DNA from: Flavobacteriales bacterium
GTDB taxonomy: Bacteria; Bacteroidota; Bacteroidia; CAIKAF01
DNA: 64,000 nt
Assembly (NCBI GenBank): GCA_025451235.1
Contig: JANWKT010000034.1
Location: forward strand, 1-64,000
Reading direction: 5' to 3'
Shown here: piece by piece, positions 9,947-19,703 of the stretch
Position numbering within the stretch: the first letter of the stretch is position 1
How the letters are laid out: each line of letters opens with the position of its first letter
Made by a program: the position numbers and the translations under genes
Notes under the pieces: generated by a model
Told to the model about the DNA's origin: nothing
Database searches by the model: none
Seen by the model: the letters and a program-made list of their open reading frames with translations, nothing else

Positions 9947-11599
9947 TTAAAATTTTGTTTTGAAAACGATTCTTAATAAAACCCAAATGGCAAAGATGGA
10001 ACTGGTGGCAAACATAAGATTGCCCATCCATACAGGTTTACCCCAGATGGTCATAACAATGCTACCAGCCAGCATAAAACCAACGATCATGGCCAATGAT
10101 ACGATACGTCCAAACGACATCGCAGTTTTTGCCAAGGCTGATGAATCCTTCACATGAATATCATGTGTGATGGTTCCTTCTTTTATACGATATAAAATCT
10201 GGTTGATTTCTCCCGGGAAATCCCTGATCAGGTCCACATAGTCTTTTACAGTATCATATAGATCGGTAGCGATTGCTTTTACCGATATTTTTTGTTTGAT
10301 CAGTTCCTGGGCATAAGGTTTTATAAGCATGGGCAATGAGATGGTAGGATCGAGGTTATATCCAAATTTCTCGATAATAGCCAATGCTTTTAATAATAAA
10401 TAAATGCTTTTGGGCAACTGTAATTGATGTTTGAGCATGATCTGGATACATTCATTCAGCATTAATGTAAAATCCATTTTTTCATAGGGTAGATAACCAA
10501 ACCTGTTGAGCATGTCCTGGATGGCAAACTCCAGGTCATCACGGTCATGGTAATATTTCTTATCACAAAGTGTTAGCAACGCCGAAGTAACTATTTTAGC
10601 GTTCATAGTTGCTATACCAATAGTAAAATTGGCAAGGAAATTCATATGGGCCGGTTTTAGCATGCCTACCATACCAAAATCAACCAGGGCCAATCGACCA
10701 TTCTCTTGAATAAAGAAGTTACCCGGATGCGGATCAGCTTGAAAGAATCCATGCTGCAAGATCATTTTGAGCAAAATATGGGTCCCGTTTTCAGCCACTA
10801 CTTTTGGATCAATCCCGGCAGCTTTCATTTCAGAGAGTTGATGAGGTTTAAATCCATCTACATATTCCATCACCAGGATCTTCTTGGTTGAAATCTCCAT
10901 ATAAACCCTGGGGATCTTACAATAAGAAGTTTCCCTGAACATTTCTGCAAACCTAAGGGCATTGCTTGCTTCAATCCGGTAATCCATTTCCTGTTTAATG
11001 GTAATTCCAAATTCATCCACAAATCCAACAATATCCACCACAGTCAAACCTGGATACTCTTTAACTGCCATCCTGGCAATCAGTTTCATCAAATAAAGAT
11101 CCAATTGGATTTTAGTTTCAATACCCGGCCTTTGAACTTTAACGATTACGTCAACTCCATCTTTATAAACTGCTTTGTATACTTGACCGATAGAGGCGGC
11201 CGCTATACAATTAGGATCAATGGACTGAAAGATCTTATCTATGGGTCCGCCCAATTCATTTTCGATCAACTGGAGTGCTATTTTATTGCTAAAGGGTTTT
11301 GCATTCGTTTGCAGTTTCTTTAACTCCAACCTGAGTTTTTCCGAAACCATATCCGGTCTATCGGCAAGTATCTGTCCAAATTTAATAAAAGTTGGCCCGA
11401 GTTCTTCCAATATCATTCGGATCCTTTCTTCCCGGGTGTGAATTATTCCACGCGATTTATAACGTATGGATATAAAGCTTCTAAAGAATTTGCTTTTACT
11501 CATCCAATTGATCCGCCAGTGGCGAAAAAGAATATAAAGTATCGCCAAAGCTCTTATTAACTGATGATAGTATAATCGAAACCTGAATATTTTGAACAT
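9947..11599 (-). CDS. AarF/ABC1/UbiB kinase family protein
   Basis: ORF; LGPTFIKFGQILADRPDMVSEKLRLELKKLQ, AAASIGQVYKAVYKDG, VKVQRPGI, HGFFQADPHPGNFFIQENGRLALVDFGMVG. Confidence 0.93.
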   Translation of the reverse strand: MFKIFRFRLYYHQLIRALAILYILFRHWRINWMSKSKFFRSFISIRYKSRGIIHTREERIRMILEELGPTFIKFGQILADRPDMVSEKLRLELKKLQTNAKPFSNKIALQLIENELGGPIDKIFQSIDPNCIAAASIGQVYKAVYKDGVDVIVKVQRPGIETKIQLDLYLMKLIARMAVKEYPGLTVVDIVGFVDEFGITIKQEMDYRIEASNALRFAEMFRETSYCKIPRVYMEISTKKILVMEYVDGFKPHQLSEMKAAGIDPKVVAENGTHILLKMILQHGFFQADPHPGNFFIQENGRLALVDFGMVGMLKPAHMNFLANFTIGIATMNAKIVTSALLTLCDKKYYHDRDDLEFAIQDMLNRFGYLPYEKMDFTLMLNECIQIMLKHQLQLPKSIYLLLKALAIIEKFGYNLDPTISLPMLIKPYAQELIKQKISVKAIATDLYDTVKDYVDLIRDFPGEINQILYRIKEGTITHDIHVKDSSALAKTAMSFGRIVSLAMIVGFMLAGSIVMTIWGKPVWMGNLMFATSSIFAIWVLLRIVFKTKF

Positions 11600-11907
11600 T
11601 ATGCCTGAGAATTTTTTTGTTCATGAATTTCATCAGCTAATTTCTTAATGGCCTTCGTTAATTTCTTCATATCATCTCCTGTTGGAAGTTGTGCATGGTC
11701 CACTACATCTGTTAGCATTGATTTAGTATCCATTCTGCTTTTCACTTCTTCCAGGTATTGATACAAACCCCTGGCCACTTTTTCCATTTGTTCAGGATCA
11801 TTTCTATAGAGTTCCAATATTTCAGAAACCTTGGTTATGAATAAATCCCTATCCATAAGGCTAAGTGACAACCCTAACCGAATTACATTATTTATGAGTG
11901 TAGACAT
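11599..11907 (-). CDS. Hypothetical protein overlapping/coupled to AarF gene
   Basis: ORF; start of aarF-like gene abuts its stop. Confidence 0.6.
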   Translation of the reverse strand: MSTLINNVIRLGLSLSLMDRDLFITKVSEILELYRNDPEQMEKVARGLYQYLEEVKSRMDTKSMLTDVVDHAQLPTGDDMKKLTKAIKKLADEIHEQKNSQA

Positions 11908-11961
11908 AGTTAATTGAATTTATTTAAGATCAAAAGTGAGGAATATAGGTCGGTAAAAAGA

Positions 11962-11973
11962 TGACATTGCACA
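11962..11973 (-). promoter_or_regulatory. degenerate candidate operator for the AarF operon
   Basis: TGACATTGCACA, one half-site mismatch; centre 33 bp from minus-strand CACTTTTG (11931-11938). Confidence 0.35.
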
Positions 11974-11994
11974 GGTTTTTCAATATTCAGATCA

Positions 11995-12006
11995 TGATCT
12001 TCATCA
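11995..12006 (+). promoter_or_regulatory. candidate REC-CRP operator
   Basis: TGATCTTCATCA; centre 33 bp from CACCTTTG (12030-12037). Confidence 0.65.
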
Positions 12007-12060
12007 TTTTTTCGAACGGGGTTGTTGTTCACCTTTGTTTTATCAATCAATAAGTATCCA

Positions 12061-12471
12061 ATGAAAACATTTAATTGTTTATTTTTTGTAATCATATCCT
12101 CCCTCATCGTTTTTTCATGCGGCGGTAAAGCATTGGCACCGGACGCACCAAAAATGCTTATACAACCAATTGTTGAGCAAACAGAACTAAAGGGGGGACT
12201 TATCATTGTGGATGGAAGTATTATGTTATTGGCAACCAACACCGAACAAACTAAATCCCTCGTACTGTTACCAGCCAATGATAGTATTAAAGATATCGCC
12301 CATTGTGCGTATGAAGGTCGGATAGATAATGGTTGTCGCATCAGTTTAAATCCCTGGATCATGTTTAGGGGAAACTACATCAGAAAAGATCCGAATAGAT
12401 CCATCTTTAAATTTTCAGAAGTGAAAATTTTGGATGACGGCTCCACCTGTTCAATGATAGCTGAAGAGTAG
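12061..12471 (+). CDS. Hypothetical lipoprotein
   Basis: MKTFNCLFFVIISSLIVFSCGGKALAP; track ORF begins at 12022 but 12061 fits the predicted promoter and signal peptide. Confidence 0.65.
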   Translation: MKTFNCLFFVIISSLIVFSCGGKALAPDAPKMLIQPIVEQTELKGGLIIVDGSIMLLATNTEQTKSLVLLPANDSIKDIAHCAYEGRIDNGCRISLNPWIMFRGNYIRKDPNRSIFKFSEVKILDDGSTCSMIAEE

Positions 12472-12473
12472 GA

Positions 12474-13214
12474 ATGATGGAAATTCAACTAGCAAAAAAA
12501 GCGATTGTGATTGGTGCTACCTCAGGCATAGGCCGAGGATTAGCTGAATTATTAGCTCAAAACGGATATCAGGTGGGTATTACGGGTCGTAGAGAAAAGA
12601 ATCTAATTGAAATAAAACAAACAAATCCTCAAAATTTCTTTATCAAAACATTTGATGTACAAAATACGGGTGATTCAATTGTAAAGTTAGATGAACTTAT
12701 ACTGGAGATGGGCGGATTGGACCTATTGGTTTATTCCTCAGGAATTGGTTGTGAAAATAGGGAACTGGATTTTGGTATAGAACTCGATACCATCAACACC
12801 AACGCCGTTGGATTTACGAATATCGCTACTCATGTTTTCAATTATTTTAAAAGACAGGAATTTGGACAAATTGCTTGCATTTCATCAGTAGCTGGATTTA
12901 GAGGTAATCCATTTTTTCCAGCATATGCTGCAACAAAGGCTTATCTTCAGAATTATACTGAATCTTTACGGATAAAGTCTAAAAAAGAAAAATGCGGCGT
13001 AAGAATAACAGACCTTCGAGCTGGATTTATAAAGACCGGCCACGTAGATGAATCAAAAATGTTTTGGGAAATATCGGTTGAAACTGCCACAAAGTTGATG
13101 TTAAAGGCCATCCAAAAGAAAAAAGAGGTAGCCTACATTAAAAAACGGTGGTGGTTTATTATGATCATGATGAGGCTGATGCCGCGTTGGATCTACGATA
13201 AGGTGCCCTTTTGA
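12474..13214 (+). CDS. SDR family oxidoreductase
   Basis: ORF; KKAIVIGATSGIGRGLAELLAQNGYQVGITGRR; SSVAGFRGNPFFPAYAATKAYLQNY. Confidence 0.9.
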   Translation: MMEIQLAKKAIVIGATSGIGRGLAELLAQNGYQVGITGRREKNLIEIKQTNPQNFFIKTFDVQNTGDSIVKLDELILEMGGLDLLVYSSGIGCENRELDFGIELDTINTNAVGFTNIATHVFNYFKRQEFGQIACISSVAGFRGNPFFPAYAATKAYLQNYTESLRIKSKKEKCGVRITDLRAGFIKTGHVDESKMFWEISVETATKLMLKAIQKKKEVAYIKKRWWFIMIMMRLMPRWIYDKVPF

Positions 13215-13313
13215 TGCATGAACGATACTGCCACCCAGGTTGAAATGGCAACCGGGAGTCCTATGAAGTACGAGAACTATAATGAAAGAAAGGAAAGGCC
13301 TCCTCATAAAAAA

Positions 13314-14537
13314 TTAATCCCATAGGATCAAATAGTCATTGCCAAGTAGGTCCTTATAAGCAATAGTTATATGATGTAGTTGAGATAAATTGACTGGATC
13401 TGGGAATGTATATTGATAAAAACCTGTTTCGGTAGTCAACCATGGTGAATCATGGAATTGATAAAAGTTGGAGTCATTCATTTGAATCATCACACACGAC
13501 ATCAACATGGAGGGATCAATCGACGCTCCATTGGGTAGTTTATAATCCAGCAAAACCGAAGTTATTTGGTTACTGCCATTCACCGCAAGCGTAGGTGAAA
13601 TGATCACCAAATTGGTAGATGCATCAAAATTTGAAAATTGAAAAGTATAATTCGTTGTTCCATTCACGTTAAGCGTATAAATACCGTCTTCAAATGGCAT
13701 TAGATCAGTACCGTTTAAATTGGAAAACAATGCGTTAAACCCAAAATCAGCTCCTGACGGAACATTTGCCATCCATGATAATTCAATATTGGGATATGGG
13801 TTGCCTGCAGGGCCACTTAAGATGAGCGCTGAACCTACCGGATTGATATTTGATCCACCAATAACAGTTAGCTGAGATTTGATATCAAAACTACTACTGT
13901 CAAAATCATCCGGTGGAGTTGCATTAACTCCCCAATGGCCAACATATAAACCAAACTTGGAGGTGAGAATTATTTCCTCGTGATTTAAAAAATCCATGAA
14001 TCCATCGTTGTCAGTATCCATATTCTTTGATAGGGATTCAAAATATGCATCCACCTCCTGAAAACTTTGAAGTGCGGCCTGACTAATAATAATTTCATTG
14101 CCAAAAGGGTCATGAGAAGGTATTATATGATTGCCAACCATGGTTAGGGAAGCCAAATCAATGATCGTATTTTCTCCAGCTGACAAATTTCCCAATGGAA
14201 GCAAGTTAAAATCGTTCACATTTAAATTACCTACATACTCGTAATTGCTGGTAAGAAAGATCAATGCCACTGCAGTTCCAAGGTTGGCATCAATTTGAAA
14301 CCCTCCGTCTTGAACATTAACCACTCTAAAAACCAATCCATGTCCATAACTGGGGGGACTAAATAGCAGTACTTTTGAAATATCGTCAATAGAGAAGCTG
14401 TCAACACCATTAACTATATTTCCTTTTTTGGGAATATTTCCTTTTATTAACACGCCGCTATGTGGCTCTGGACCATTTTCACAACTTAGCAATAAGGCGA
14501 ACAGTAACAATAATGATATAAATAGTTTTGATTTCAT
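13314..14537 (-). CDS. Hypothetical lipoprotein
   Basis: MKSKLFISLLLLFALLLSCENGPEPH lipobox; start moved from 14567 to 14537 because the upstream part overlaps the predicted -7 box. Confidence 0.7.
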   Translation of the reverse strand: MKSKLFISLLLLFALLLSCENGPEPHSGVLIKGNIPKKGNIVNGVDSFSIDDISKVLLFSPPSYGHGLVFRVVNVQDGGFQIDANLGTAVALIFLTSNYEYVGNLNVNDFNLLPLGNLSAGENTIIDLASLTMVGNHIIPSHDPFGNEIIISQAALQSFQEVDAYFESLSKNMDTDNDGFMDFLNHEEIILTSKFGLYVGHWGVNATPPDDFDSSSFDIKSQLTVIGGSNINPVGSALILSGPAGNPYPNIELSWMANVPSGADFGFNALFSNLNGTDLMPFEDGIYTLNVNGTTNYTFQFSNFDASTNLVIISPTLAVNGSNQITSVLLDYKLPNGASIDPSMLMSCVMIQMNDSNFYQFHDSPWLTTETGFYQYTFPDPVNLSQLHHITIAYKDLLGNDYLILWD

Positions 14538-14595
14538 AATGAATACCCTTAATGGATTATTAATCAAATTAAGCGCTATGAATGCTTGGTAAAAA

Positions 14596-14607
14596 TGATC
14601 ATCGTCA
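14596..14607 (-). promoter_or_regulatory. candidate REC-CRP operator for lipoprotein gene
   Basis: TGATCATCGTCA; centre 33 bp from minus-strand TTAATTTG (14565-14572). Confidence 0.65.
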
Positions 14608-14616
14608 TAAAGACAA

Positions 14617-15894
14617 TTATAAATGTTTAAATCTTTTAAACGCCTCTTTTTCTAATTTCTCTTGATGGTTCGGATGTGCTATTTCTATCAATGCTTTTGC
14701 TCTTTGGCGGAGGTTCATACCATATAAATTGGCGATCCCGTATTCAGTTACTACATAATGTATATGTGCTCGTGTGGTGGTTACTCCAGCCCCTTCCTTC
14801 AAAAATGGTACGATTTTACTTTCTCCTTTTTTGGTGGTTGATTCCATGGCGATAATAGGCTTACCTCCTTCACTTAAGGCAGCAGCTCTTATAAAATCCA
14901 ATTGCCCACCAACACCTGAAAACTGATAAGCTCCGATGGTATCTGCACATACCTGGCCTGTTAGATCAATTTCAATCGCGGAGTTGATGGCAGTAACTTT
15001 TGGATTCAAGCGAATAATACCGGGATCATTCGTATAAGAGGCCTCCCTCATCGAAACTGCAGGGTTATCATGTATGAAATCATAAATTTTATGGGTCCCT
15101 AAAACAAAGGAGGTAACCATTTTGCCCGGGGAGATCTTTTTGTCTTCACCGGTGATAATACCTTTTTCTACCAAAGGAATGATCCCATCAGAAAACATTT
15201 CAGTGTGGATGGCCAATCTTTTATGGTTGCCTAATTCTGCCAATACCGCTTCCGGAACCGCTCCAATTCCGAGTTGTAAAGTTGCTCCATCCTCTATTAA
15301 CGTTGAAATATATTGGCCAATTTTTTTATCATTTTCTGAAAGTATGGCGGCATAATGACAATGCAAATGTTGGTTGGTATGGACCAGGTAATTAAACTTG
15401 CTCATGTGTATACTACCTGCCCCATGCGTTCTGGGGGCTTGTTCATTTACTTCGGCTATTAAGATCTTGGCTGAATTGGCTGCGGCCAGGGCAATATCAA
15501 CCGATGCCCCTAAAGAACAATATCCATGTACATCAGGAGGCGAAACCTGTAACAACGCCACATCGGGCCTCAAAATATTATTTTTAAAAAGTAAATGTAT
15601 CTCACTTAGAAAAACAGGAACATAATCCGCATTTTCTTCGTTCACAGCCTTTCTCAGGTTATTGGCAATAAAAAAAGAATTTACGTGAAATGAATTTTTA
15701 TAGGTATTGGAACTATAAGGCGCATGGCCTTCGGTATGCAAATGAATAATATCAACGTTGCTCAATTCTCCGGCTCTGTTCATAAGGGCTTCGATAAGAA
15801 TTGAGGGTGTCATGGCAGCCCCATGAATAAAAACCCGCTGATTGCTTTTGATTACCGAGACAGCTTCTTCTGCCGAGATCAATTTTGTAGACAT
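14617..15894 (-). CDS. Acetyl-CoA hydrolase/transferase family protein (4-hydroxybutyrate CoA-transferase-like)
   Basis: ORF; LQLGIGAVPEAVLAELGNHKRLAIHTEMFSDGIIPLVEKG; GVGGQLDFIRAAALSEGGKPIIAMEST. Confidence 0.9.
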   Translation of the reverse strand: MSTKLISAEEAVSVIKSNQRVFIHGAAMTPSILIEALMNRAGELSNVDIIHLHTEGHAPYSSNTYKNSFHVNSFFIANNLRKAVNEENADYVPVFLSEIHLLFKNNILRPDVALLQVSPPDVHGYCSLGASVDIALAAANSAKILIAEVNEQAPRTHGAGSIHMSKFNYLVHTNQHLHCHYAAILSENDKKIGQYISTLIEDGATLQLGIGAVPEAVLAELGNHKRLAIHTEMFSDGIIPLVEKGIITGEDKKISPGKMVTSFVLGTHKIYDFIHDNPAVSMREASYTNDPGIIRLNPKVTAINSAIEIDLTGQVCADTIGAYQFSGVGGQLDFIRAAALSEGGKPIIAMESTTKKGESKIVPFLKEGAGVTTTRAHIHYVVTEYGIANLYGMNLRQRAKALIEIAHPNHQEKLEKEAFKRFKHL

Positions 15895-15909
15895 AAATCT
15901 ATACAGGTT

Positions 15910-16671
15910 TTATTGTGCAATCCAACCACCATCAACTGCCATGGCATTACCCGTTACAAAAGATGCTGCATCCGAGCATAAAAACATAACCGCTTCCGCT
16001 ACTTCTTCGGGTTTACCCATTCTTCCCACAGGCTCCATATTTTCAAATTGTTTTTCAGCCTCCTTGCTTTTTCCTGTGAAACGATCAATCATAGGGGTTT
16101 GAATTACTCCTGGGCATACGGCATTCACCCGAATCTTTTGCTTCGCAAATTCCAATGCTGCATTTTTGGTTAAGCCTATTACGCCATGCTTGGAGGCTAC
16201 ATAAGCCGGTAAACCTGGAAATCCTACCAATCCTGCTATAGATGCACAATTTACAATAGCACCCTGCCCATTTTTTAGCATCTCAGGAATTTCATGTTTC
16301 ATACAAAGCCATATACCTTTTAAGTTAATATCAATCGTTCTATCCCAATTTTCTTCGGTGCATAATTGTGTTGGAGCGGATATTCCCTCAATACCAGCAT
16401 TATTGAAAGCAAAATCCAACCTACCGTACATTTGAATGGTCCTTTCAACCATTGCTTTAACTTCGGAATCCTTGCTTACGTCACATTTTATAAAAGTGCC
16501 CTCCGCCCCTATTACTTTGATCTTTTGCAGAGTTTCTTCGTTCTTATCCTCTATCCAATCAACAATTACCACCTTTGCCCCTCTCTTTGCAAATGCAATA
16601 GCAGTTGCTTGACCTATGCCAAAACTACCTCCGGTAACAATGGCCACCCTGTTTTCAAATATTCCTTCCAT
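15910..16671 (-). CDS. SDR family oxidoreductase
   Basis: ORF; VAIVTGGSFGIGQATAIAFAKRGAKVVIVD; YVASKHGVIGLTKNAALEFAKQKIRVNAVCPGVIQTPM. Confidence 0.92.
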   Translation of the reverse strand: MEGIFENRVAIVTGGSFGIGQATAIAFAKRGAKVVIVDWIEDKNEETLQKIKVIGAEGTFIKCDVSKDSEVKAMVERTIQMYGRLDFAFNNAGIEGISAPTQLCTEENWDRTIDINLKGIWLCMKHEIPEMLKNGQGAIVNCASIAGLVGFPGLPAYVASKHGVIGLTKNAALEFAKQKIRVNAVCPGVIQTPMIDRFTGKSKEAEKQFENMEPVGRMGKPEEVAEAVMFLCSDAASFVTGNAMAVDGGWIAQ

Positions 16672-16726
16672 TTTCTCTATTGTTTAATTTTGCAGCTAAG
16701 GTATAGCCTGAGGTTGGTGAGAAGAA

Positions 16727-16738
16727 TGATCCTTGTCA
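16727..16738 (-). promoter_or_regulatory. candidate REC-CRP operator for SDR/CoA-transferase operon
   Basis: TGATCCTTGTCA, identical to 8932-8943; centre 33 bp from minus-strand TACCTTAG (16696-16703). Confidence 0.7.
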
Positions 16739-16812
16739 GATTTCGATAAATGCCCCGGTTAACTCTTTTCAATGGGCTCAAAGTACCGACCTGCCTGGTT
16801 TTTCTAAAAACA

Positions 16813-16824
16813 TGACATTCATCA
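16813..16824 (+). promoter_or_regulatory. candidate REC-CRP operator for the kinase/regulator operon (autoregulation)
   Basis: TGACATTCATCA; centre 32 bp from TAACTTTG (16847-16854). Confidence 0.65.
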
Positions 16825-16879
16825 TATTTCGGGAATATACCTAACTTAACTTTGCATATTCAATCGAGGCTTACAATAA

Positions 16880-18115
16880 ATGGGAAAATCTCCTAACTTA
16901 GATTCCAATTCTAGTTTTAGAAAAATGGATAGCAAAAGTGGCCTATCGGCCCTGTTTGAGCATGCTACCGAAGGAATCCTGGTAGCCAATAGTGAAGGAG
17001 CTATTGTAAAGGTAAACCCTGCAGCTGAACGGTTGTTTGGTTATGAAAAGGATGAGCTTTTGGGCATGAAAGTGGATGCTTTGGTTCCCCACAGATTGGC
17101 GGAAAAACATGTGAAGAACCGGGAGAATTATAATAAATCACCCCACGCCAGGACCATGGGAAGCGGATTAGATCTGTTCGGTCAACGCAAAGATGGTTCT
17201 GAATTTCCTGTAGAAATAAGCCTGAGTCCTTTTAATAATGATCAGGGTAAATTTGTGATCGCCTTTATCGTGGATATAACGATTCGAAAAGAGGCAGAAA
17301 AAAAATTACGGAACTATTCATGGGAGCTGGAAAAAGAGGTGGAGCAAAGAACGGTTATCCTAAGTGAGGCCATTGCCGAATTGGAAAAGATCAAGGAAGA
17401 ACTTAACCTTGCATTGGCCAAAGAAAAAGAATTGAATGATTTAAAATCGAGGTTTGTATCTATGGTTTCTCATGAGTTCAGAACCCCTCTGGCTACCATT
17501 TTATCCTCCCTATCTCTTGTTAGAAAGTATCAAGAGAACAATGACCAGGAGAAACAGGAAAAACACATGGCCCGAATCAAAACTTCGGTAAACAACCTTA
17601 CTGATATTTTAAATGATGTGCTCTCGTTAAGTAAACTGGAAGAAGGGAAGGTTACAGTAAGTGTGGAAGAAATGGATATCACGGAATTTGTAAATGAAGT
17701 ATTACAGGACGTTCAATCCATTGTAAAAAAAGGACAAAAGCTTAACTATGAACATACCCAAGGAGGTAAATTGGCAAGCTTGGACAAAAAAATACTTCGT
17801 CATATTTTGTTCAACCTGGTTACCAACGCTATTAAATTTTCTCCAGAAGATAAGCCCGTTATTATTCATACCTCCATCATTAACAATAAGTTCTTCTTAA
17901 GTATACGAGATCAGGGAATCGGAATTTCGGAGGAGGATCAGAAGCATTTGTTTGAAAGCTTTTTTAGAGGCGAAAATGCGGTTAATATCCAGGGAACAGG
18001 GTTAGGACTGAACATCGTATCGAGATACGTTGATTTGCTGGAAGGAACTATTCAATTGGAAAGTAAACTAGATGAAGGAACCAAATTCACTATTCATATA
18101 CCTTTAAATAATTAG
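16880..18115 (+). CDS. PAS-domain sensor histidine kinase, no evident transmembrane segment
   Basis: ORF; PAS (FEHATEGILVANSEGAIVKVNPAAERLFGYEKDELLGM), HisKA (SMVSHEFRTPLATILSS), HATPase (IRDQGIGISEEDQKHLFESFFRGENAVNIQGTGLGLNIV). Confidence 0.95.
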   Translation: MGKSPNLDSNSSFRKMDSKSGLSALFEHATEGILVANSEGAIVKVNPAAERLFGYEKDELLGMKVDALVPHRLAEKHVKNRENYNKSPHARTMGSGLDLFGQRKDGSEFPVEISLSPFNNDQGKFVIAFIVDITIRKEAEKKLRNYSWELEKEVEQRTVILSEAIAELEKIKEELNLALAKEKELNDLKSRFVSMVSHEFRTPLATILSSLSLVRKYQENNDQEKQEKHMARIKTSVNNLTDILNDVLSLSKLEEGKVTVSVEEMDITEFVNEVLQDVQSIVKKGQKLNYEHTQGGKLASLDKKILRHILFNLVTNAIKFSPEDKPVIIHTSIINNKFFLSIRDQGIGISEEDQKHLFESFFRGENAVNIQGTGLGLNIVSRYVDLLEGTIQLESKLDEGTKFTIHIPLNN

Positions 18116-18120
18116 TTACC

Positions 18121-19182
18121 ATGAAAAAGAAAATCGTATTGATAGAAGATAACCTCGAGATGAGAGAAAATACCACGGAAATTCTGGAACTGGCCAACTA
18201 TGAGGTAATGGCAGCCCCCAATGGAAAATTGGGAGCCGAATTGGCAGAAAAAGAATTGCCTGACCTGATCATTTGTGATATTATGATGCCAGTAATGGAT
18301 GGATACGGAGTATTATCCGAATTATCCAAAACGGATGCAACATCTTCTATTCCCTTTATATTTTTAACTGCCAAGGCGGAACGAAGCGATTTGCGCAAAG
18401 GAATGGAAATGGGAGCAGATGATTATTTAACCAAGCCATTTGATGACTTAGAATTATTAAACGCGGTGAGCAGCAGACTGAGAAAAAGTGAGGTCCTGAA
18501 AAGGAATTTCTCAAGGGATCTAACTGGCTTGAATGAGTTCATGGAAGCCGTAAAAGGATTGGATACATTAACCAAACTTTCCGCCGAACGAAGCTTAAAG
18601 TCCTATAAGAAAAAAGAATTCATATATAATGAGGGAGGGTATCCCCGGGGTATTTACTTTCTTAATTCCGGAAAAGTGAAAACTTCTTTAACAAACGCCG
18701 AAGGAAAGGAGTTGACCACCGGTCTTTATAACGAAGGTGATTTTTTTGGGTATTTAGCCTTATTGGAAGAAACCAAGTATTCCGACAATGCTTCCGCCCT
18801 GGATGATGCAGAGATCTGTCTCATTCCGAAGGAGGATTTTTATAACCTTGTATACAATAGCCCGGAAGTTTCTAAAAAGTTCATTAAGATGTTGTCGAAT
18901 GAATTGGTAGCTAAAGAAGATCAACTGCTTCAACTGGCATATAACTCGGTAAGAAAAAGAGTTGCTGAGGCGTTGCTTACCTTGTATGATAAATATGCAA
19001 AAGAAAATGAAGAAAAATTTTCAATCAAAATATCCCGTGAGGACCTTTCTAACCTGGTGGGAACTTCCACCGAAACGGTCATTCGGACTTTATCCGATTT
19101 CAAGGATGAGCAACTGGTGGATGTAAAAGGGGGGTTGATCACCATCCTCAACCATTCAAAGCTTGTTTCCATGAAAAACTAG
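18121..19182 (+). CDS. Response regulator fused to CRP/FNR-type cNMP-binding and HTH domains
   Basis: ORF; receiver LIICDIMMPVMDGYGVLSEL...LTAKAERSDL...YLTKPFDD; cNMP fold GGYPRGIYFLNSGKVKTSLTNAEGKELTTGLYNEGDFFGYLALLEE; HTH_Crp ISREDLSNLVGTSTETVIRTLSDFKDEQLV. Confidence 0.95.
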   Translation: MKKKIVLIEDNLEMRENTTEILELANYEVMAAPNGKLGAELAEKELPDLIICDIMMPVMDGYGVLSELSKTDATSSIPFIFLTAKAERSDLRKGMEMGADDYLTKPFDDLELLNAVSSRLRKSEVLKRNFSRDLTGLNEFMEAVKGLDTLTKLSAERSLKSYKKKEFIYNEGGYPRGIYFLNSGKVKTSLTNAEGKELTTGLYNEGDFFGYLALLEETKYSDNASALDDAEICLIPKEDFYNLVYNSPEVSKKFIKMLSNELVAKEDQLLQLAYNSVRKRVAEALLTLYDKYAKENEEKFSIKISREDLSNLVGTSTETVIRTLSDFKDEQLVDVKGGLITILNHSKLVSMKN

Positions 19183-19210
19183 CATTTTTTAATCCGATTG
19201 TTTCAAATCC

Positions 19211-19222
19211 TGACCACCATCA
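19211..19222 (+). promoter_or_regulatory. candidate REC-CRP operator
   Basis: TGACCACCATCA; centre 33 bp from TAGCTTTG (19246-19253). Confidence 0.7.
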
Positions 19223-19296
19223 TTTTTCCAGTTATTTCCTTGAAGTAGCTTTGTGGTATAAGCCTTAGATGACTAAGCCCTAAGGCAAAAGGAAAT

Positions 19297-19692
19297 ATGA
19301 AGATAAATATCCATGATGGTAAAAAGGTAGCCCTTGTGCAGGAAGAGTTCAGTAGTTTTTTCCCATTCTTAAAACTCGACTTCTATGGTGGTGGGAAAGA
19401 ATATACACCTACCCATCCCAATACAACCTTTTCAATAAATGGGCATATAATTAAGGATTTCCGAAAAATTCATACTGAAGGCGAAATAACCATTTTCCCA
19501 GAAATGTCGGTCGCAGATCTTGAACAAATATTTCAGGACCATTTCGGACTTTCAGTAAAAGTGCTGCGAAGTGCAGGTAATATTTGGATGCAACCCAGTT
19601 ATTCTGATTTCTGGTCTCTCGAAAAGCAGAATCGACAAGGAGAAATAACTTACAAAAGCTTACAAGCACAAAAAGAAAAAAGGAATTTATAA
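19297..19692 (+). CDS. Conserved hypothetical protein, paralogue of 27672-28055
   Basis: ORF; FFPFLKLDF...IHTEGEITIFPEMSVADLEQIFQDHFGLSVKVLRSAGNIWMQ aligns with the protein at 27672-28055. Confidence 0.8.
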   Translation: MKINIHDGKKVALVQEEFSSFFPFLKLDFYGGGKEYTPTHPNTTFSINGHIIKDFRKIHTEGEITIFPEMSVADLEQIFQDHFGLSVKVLRSAGNIWMQPSYSDFWSLEKQNRQGEITYKSLQAQKEKRNL

Positions 19693-19703
19693 AAATCTGG
19701 GTT

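Noticed and set aside
16880-18115. Direct claim that the PAS domain is an oxygen-sensing heme PAS (FixL-type)
   Set aside because: I could not identify a heme-ligand histidine signature from sequence alone; signal left as unknown.
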